From positions 1 through 8,023 of the forward strand of contig JAEWZS010000268.1 in NCBI GenBank assembly GCA_023458355.1: DNA of 8,023 bases, written 5' to 3'. Every line of letters starts with the position of its first letter. Position 1 is the stretch's first letter. Source of the DNA: Bacillota bacterium. GTDB taxonomy: Bacteria > Bacillota > Clostridia > Christensenellales > CAG-138. Positions 6,300 through 8,023 of this stretch are shown here, in pieces. The notes under the pieces were generated by a model. That model made no database searches, was not told the origin of the DNA, and saw only the letters and a program-made list of their open reading frames with translations. A program made the translations under genes and the position numbers.

Positions 6300-6362
6300 T
6301 AAAGTATCGGTTTTGCCTCGGCGGGGCTTATGCCTTATAGGGCTGCCTGCTGTCTTTGGCCT
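6300..6362 (-). ncRNA. Ribosomal protein L10 leader (autoregulatory mRNA element)
   Basis: The minus-strand RNA contains CAAAGACAGCAGGC (about 6358-6345) and, further on, CCCCGCCGAGG (about 6326-6316). I recognise these as the conserved core of the Bacillota L10 leader, which binds the L10-L7/L12 complex. A terminator follows about 15 bases later, as in known L10 leaders acting by attenuation. Recognition is by motif memory and context; no covariance-model search was run. Confidence 0.85.
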
Positions 6363-6381
6363 GTATTCATTTCCACGTGAA

Positions 6382-6411
6382 AGCATATCACGCAAGTGAT
6401 ACGCTTGTCAA
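6382..6411 (-). promoter_or_regulatory. Candidate rplJL promoter overlapping the rplA stop codon
   Basis: On the minus strand a perfect TTGACA (6411-6406) contains the rplA TGA stop. After 18 bases comes TATGCT (6387-6382). The spacer is part of an 11-bp inverted repeat, AAGCGTATCAC/GTGATATGCTT (6406-6396 with 6391-6381), with one G-U pair as RNA. The repeat may be an operator or an mRNA hairpin at the 3' end of rplA; no U-run follows it. Confidence 0.55.
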
Positions 6412-7103
6412 CCTGAGAATTTCGTGCCGTTGAACTTGATGCCGGGGCCCATGGTGCTCGAGAGCACAACGCTCTTGAGGTAGGTACCCTTCGCGGCAGA
6501 GGGCTTCGCCTTGACGATGGCGTCCATAAGCGTGGTGAGGTTTTCCTGCAGTTTATCTACGCCAAAGCTTACCTTGCCCACGGGAACGTGTACGATGCTC
6601 GTTTTGTCCACGCGGTACTCAACCTTACCGGCTTTGATATCCGCGATGGCCTTGGCGATATCCATCGTTACGGTACCGCTCTTGGGGTTCGGCATAAGGC
6701 CCTTGGGGCCGAGAACGCGCGCAATGCGGCCTACGACGCCCATCATGTCGGGTGTAGCTACGCAAACGTCAAACCCAAACCAGTTCTCGGTCTGGATCTT
6801 TTTAATAAGGTCATCGTCGCCGACAAAATCGGCGCCTGCCTGTTCGGCTTCCTTCGCCTTATCGCCCTTTGCGAACACGAGTACGCGCACGTTTTTGCCC
6901 GTGCCGTGCGGGAGAACGACCGCACCGCGGACCTGCTGGTCGGCATGGCGTGGGTCTACGCCCAAGCGGATGGAGGCCTCGACGGTCTCGTCGAACTTGG
7001 CCTTACCCGTTGCAACGACCAACTCCAAGCCCTCGCGTACATCGTAGAGCTTCATGCGGTCTAACAGCTTAACGCTGTCTTGATATTTCTTGCCGTGCTT
7101 CAT
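6408..7103 (-). CDS. rplA: 50S ribosomal protein L1
   Basis: L1 binds 23S rRNA in the mobile L1 stalk that guides deacylated tRNA out of the E site; in many bacteria it also represses its own mRNA. Starting at ATG 7103 the protein has 231 residues, as expected for L1, and begins MKHGKKYQDSVKLLDR. Family blocks include LPHGTGK, the GRIARVLGPKGLMPNPKSGTV region, and the late TMGPGIKF segment. An in-frame TTG at 7115 is rejected because it touches the AGGAAGGA ribosome binding site with no spacing. The true start has 12 bases of spacing, a little long, with a start-stop AUGUAA in between. An L1-binding hairpin immediately precedes the ribosome binding site. Confidence 0.97.
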   Translation of the reverse strand: MKHGKKYQDSVKLLDRMKLYDVREGLELVVATGKAKFDETVEASIRLGVDPRHADQQVRGAVVLPHGTGKNVRVLVFAKGDKAKEAEQAGADFVGDDDLIKKIQTENWFGFDVCVATPDMMGVVGRIARVLGPKGLMPNPKSGTVTMDIAKAIADIKAGKVEYRVDKTSIVHVPVGKVSFGVDKLQENLTTLMDAIVKAKPSAAKGTYLKSVVLSSTMGPGIKFNGTKFSG

Positions 7104-7122
7104 ATTTACATTCAATCCTTCC

Positions 7123-7151
7123 TGTGGTGATAGCGGCTGTTGCCTCCCACA
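7123..7151 (-). promoter_or_regulatory. L1-binding mRNA hairpin upstream of rplA
   Basis: The minus-strand RNA reads UGUGG, GA, GGC, AACA, GCC, GCUAUCA, CCACA. This is a 5-bp outer stem (7151-7147 with 7127-7123), an asymmetric internal loop (GA against GCUAUCA) and a 3-bp inner stem (7144-7142 with 7137-7135). The layout GUGGGAGGC...GCC...CCAC matches the L1 site in 23S rRNA and known L1 operators. The 3' arm abuts the rplA Shine-Dalgarno sequence, so bound L1 should block initiation. Confidence 0.75.
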
Positions 7152-7172
7152 TGTATCAAAGGCTTAATCGCC

Positions 7173-7598
7173 TTAGTCCGCAACCGTCACGCCCATGCTG
7201 CGGGCAGTACCGGCGATCATGCTCATGGCCGACTCGAGGCTCGCTGCGTTAAGGTCGGGCATTTTGAGCTCGGCGATTTCCTTGATTTGCGCTTTGGTGA
7301 TGGTGGCGACTTTCTGGGTATTGGGTTTGCCGGAGGCAGATTCAATACCGCAGGCCTTTTTAATGAGCACCGGCGCGGGAGGGGTCTTCGTGATGAAGGT
7401 GAAAGAACGGTCCTGATAAACCGTAATGACTACAGGGATAATCAGGCCCATTTGCTTAGCGGTCTTTTCGTTGAACTCCTTGCAGAAGCCCATGATGTTG
7501 ACGCCATGCTGGCCGAGCGCGGGGCCTACCGGGGGAGCGGGCGTCGCTTTACCGGCCGGGATCTGCAGCTTTACCAAACCGGTGATCTTCTTTGCCAT
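7173..7598 (-). CDS. rplK: 50S ribosomal protein L11
   Basis: L11 binds the GTPase-associated region of 23S rRNA at the stalk base with L10 and takes part in factor binding and stringent sensing. The 141 residues are the standard length. The N-terminal domain has the signature PAGKATPAPPVGPALGQHGVNI, starting at about residue 14. The C-terminal rRNA-binding domain carries KTPPAPVLIKKA and ends SMGVTVAD. An AGGAGG lies 9 bases upstream of the ATG. The gene follows nusG after a 93-base gap that holds an L1-binding hairpin, and precedes rplA by 69 bases. Confidence 0.98.
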   Translation of the reverse strand: MAKKITGLVKLQIPAGKATPAPPVGPALGQHGVNIMGFCKEFNEKTAKQMGLIIPVVITVYQDRSFTFITKTPPAPVLIKKACGIESASGKPNTQKVATITKAQIKEIAELKMPDLNAASLESAMSMIAGTARSMGVTVAD

Positions 7599-7622
7599 GA
7601 TAAGTTTCCTCCTAAATATGAT

Positions 7623-7659
7623 GTGGTGCGAGCGGCTTAGGCATAGCTGAGCCTCCCAC
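7623..7659 (-). promoter_or_regulatory. L1-binding mRNA hairpin upstream of rplK
   Basis: The minus-strand RNA reads GUGG, GA, GGC, a 14-base segment, GCC, GCUCGCA, CCAC. GUGG (7659-7656) pairs with CCAC (7626-7623), and GGCU (7653-7650) pairs with AGCC (7637-7634), leaving GA against GCUCGCA. The layout is the same as in the hairpin before rplA. It ends 9 bases before the rplK AGGAGG. In E. coli the L1 operator is also just upstream of rplK. Confidence 0.75.
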
Positions 7660-7666
7660 TATGCAA

Positions 7667-7681
7667 ACCTCGAAGCGAGGT
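7667..7681 (-). other. Small hairpin after nusG
   Basis: ACCTCG/CGAGGT closes a 3-base loop 10 bases after the nusG stop codon and is followed on the minus strand by only TTT. It is too weak to call a terminator. It may mark the nusG mRNA end or a processing point. Confidence 0.4.
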
Positions 7682-7691
7682 CACACACGGA

Positions 7692-8023
7692 TCAAAGTTT
7701 TTGAACCTCGATGTAGTCGAGCTCAACGGGGGTATTACGGCCAAACATAGAGACTACAAGCTTCACCTTCTGGCGATCGGGGTCGAGCGCCTCTACGGTG
7801 CCTATGAAATTCTCTAAGGGGCCTGCTACCACGCGGACGCTTTCGCCTACCTCTATATCGAGCTTAATGGCGATGTGCTCCACGCCCATCGCGGTCACTT
7901 CCTCGTCGGTCAAAGGAATGGGCTTGGATCCCGGTCCGACAAAGCCCGTCACGCCGCGCGTGTTGCGTACGACGTACCATGATTTATCGTTCATGATCAT
8001 TTTGATCATGACATAGCCGGGAT
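7692..8023 (-). CDS. nusG: Transcription termination/antitermination factor NusG (3' part, truncated by window end)
   Basis: NusG binds RNA polymerase through its N-terminal domain and contacts Rho or ribosomal S10 through its C-terminal KOW domain. Only the last 110 or so residues are present; the reading frame continues past the right edge, and the in-frame ATG at 8009 is internal. The visible part begins PGYVMIKMIMNDKSWYVVRN, the conserved end of the N-terminal domain. It continues with VTGFVGPGSKPIPL and a linker, then the KOW domain (GESVRVVAGPLENFIGTVE to the end, EVQKL). It sits directly upstream of rplK, the usual arrangement in bacteria. Confidence 0.96.
   Translation of the reverse strand, partial: PGYVMIKMIMNDKSWYVVRNTRGVTGFVGPGSKPIPLTDEEVTAMGVEHIAIKLDIEVGESVRVVAGPLENFIGTVEALDPDRQKVKLVVSMFGRNTPVELDYIEVQKL

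Noticed and set aside
7104..7115. TTG at 7115 as the rplA start, adding four residues
   Set aside because: It directly abuts the Shine-Dalgarno sequence, and L1 homologues begin close to MKHGKKY or MAKHGKKY.
7140..7640. 166-codon plus-strand open frame opposite rplK
   Set aside because: It is antisense to the clearly recognisable L11 gene, starts at TTG without a ribosome binding site and reflects GC-rich codon bias.
1..8023. CRISPR arrays, defence genes, phage or plasmid genes, or a new multi-gene system
   Set aside because: No regularly spaced repeats and no such proteins are present; nine of the ten genes are housekeeping or recognisable, and the one unknown protein alone does not make a system.

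Overview
The window looks like chromosomal core DNA of a Clostridia-type Bacillota, possibly from the Christensenellales or a related gut lineage; that placement is inferred from protein style and gene order and was not tested. Evidence for Bacillota: strong AGGAGG-type ribosome binding sites, near-consensus sigma-A promoters, an L10 leader with a terminator, and the order dusB-greA-lysS. Nine complete genes and one partial gene are supported. All run on the minus strand except one.

Right half (about 5208-8023, read right to left): the 3' part of nusG, then rplK (L11), rplA (L1), rplJ (L10) and rplL (L7/L12), the 50S stalk and L1-arm cluster. It carries three RNA control elements. Two are near-identical L1-binding hairpins, one before rplK and one before rplA, both resembling the L1 site of 23S rRNA. 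The third is an L10 leader with a terminator and a possible antiterminator before rplJ. A candidate sigma-A promoter overlaps the rplA stop codon. The cluster ends in a strong terminator after rplL; the usual downstream rpoB-rpoC pair is absent.

Middle (about 4214-5207): one plus-strand gene for a FlaR-type P-loop nucleotide kinase-like protein, convergent with rplL and with its own promoter and terminator. Between it and rplL lies a palindrome-rich non-coding stretch.

Left half (1-4213, read right to left): a membrane-anchored protein of unknown function overlaps dusB (tRNA dihydrouridine synthase) by one base. greA (transcript cleavage factor) follows behind a perfect-consensus promoter, then lysS (class II lysyl-tRNA synthetase). 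A 160-bp MITE-like imperfect inverted repeat sits between greA and lysS. The last 279 bases hold several hairpins, including a likely lysS terminator.

The genes serve translation and transcription housekeeping: elongation control (NusG, GreA), large-subunit proteins, tRNA modification and tRNA charging. I saw no CRISPR array, phage gene, toxin or other accessory system. The most interesting material is regulatory RNA and small repeats.
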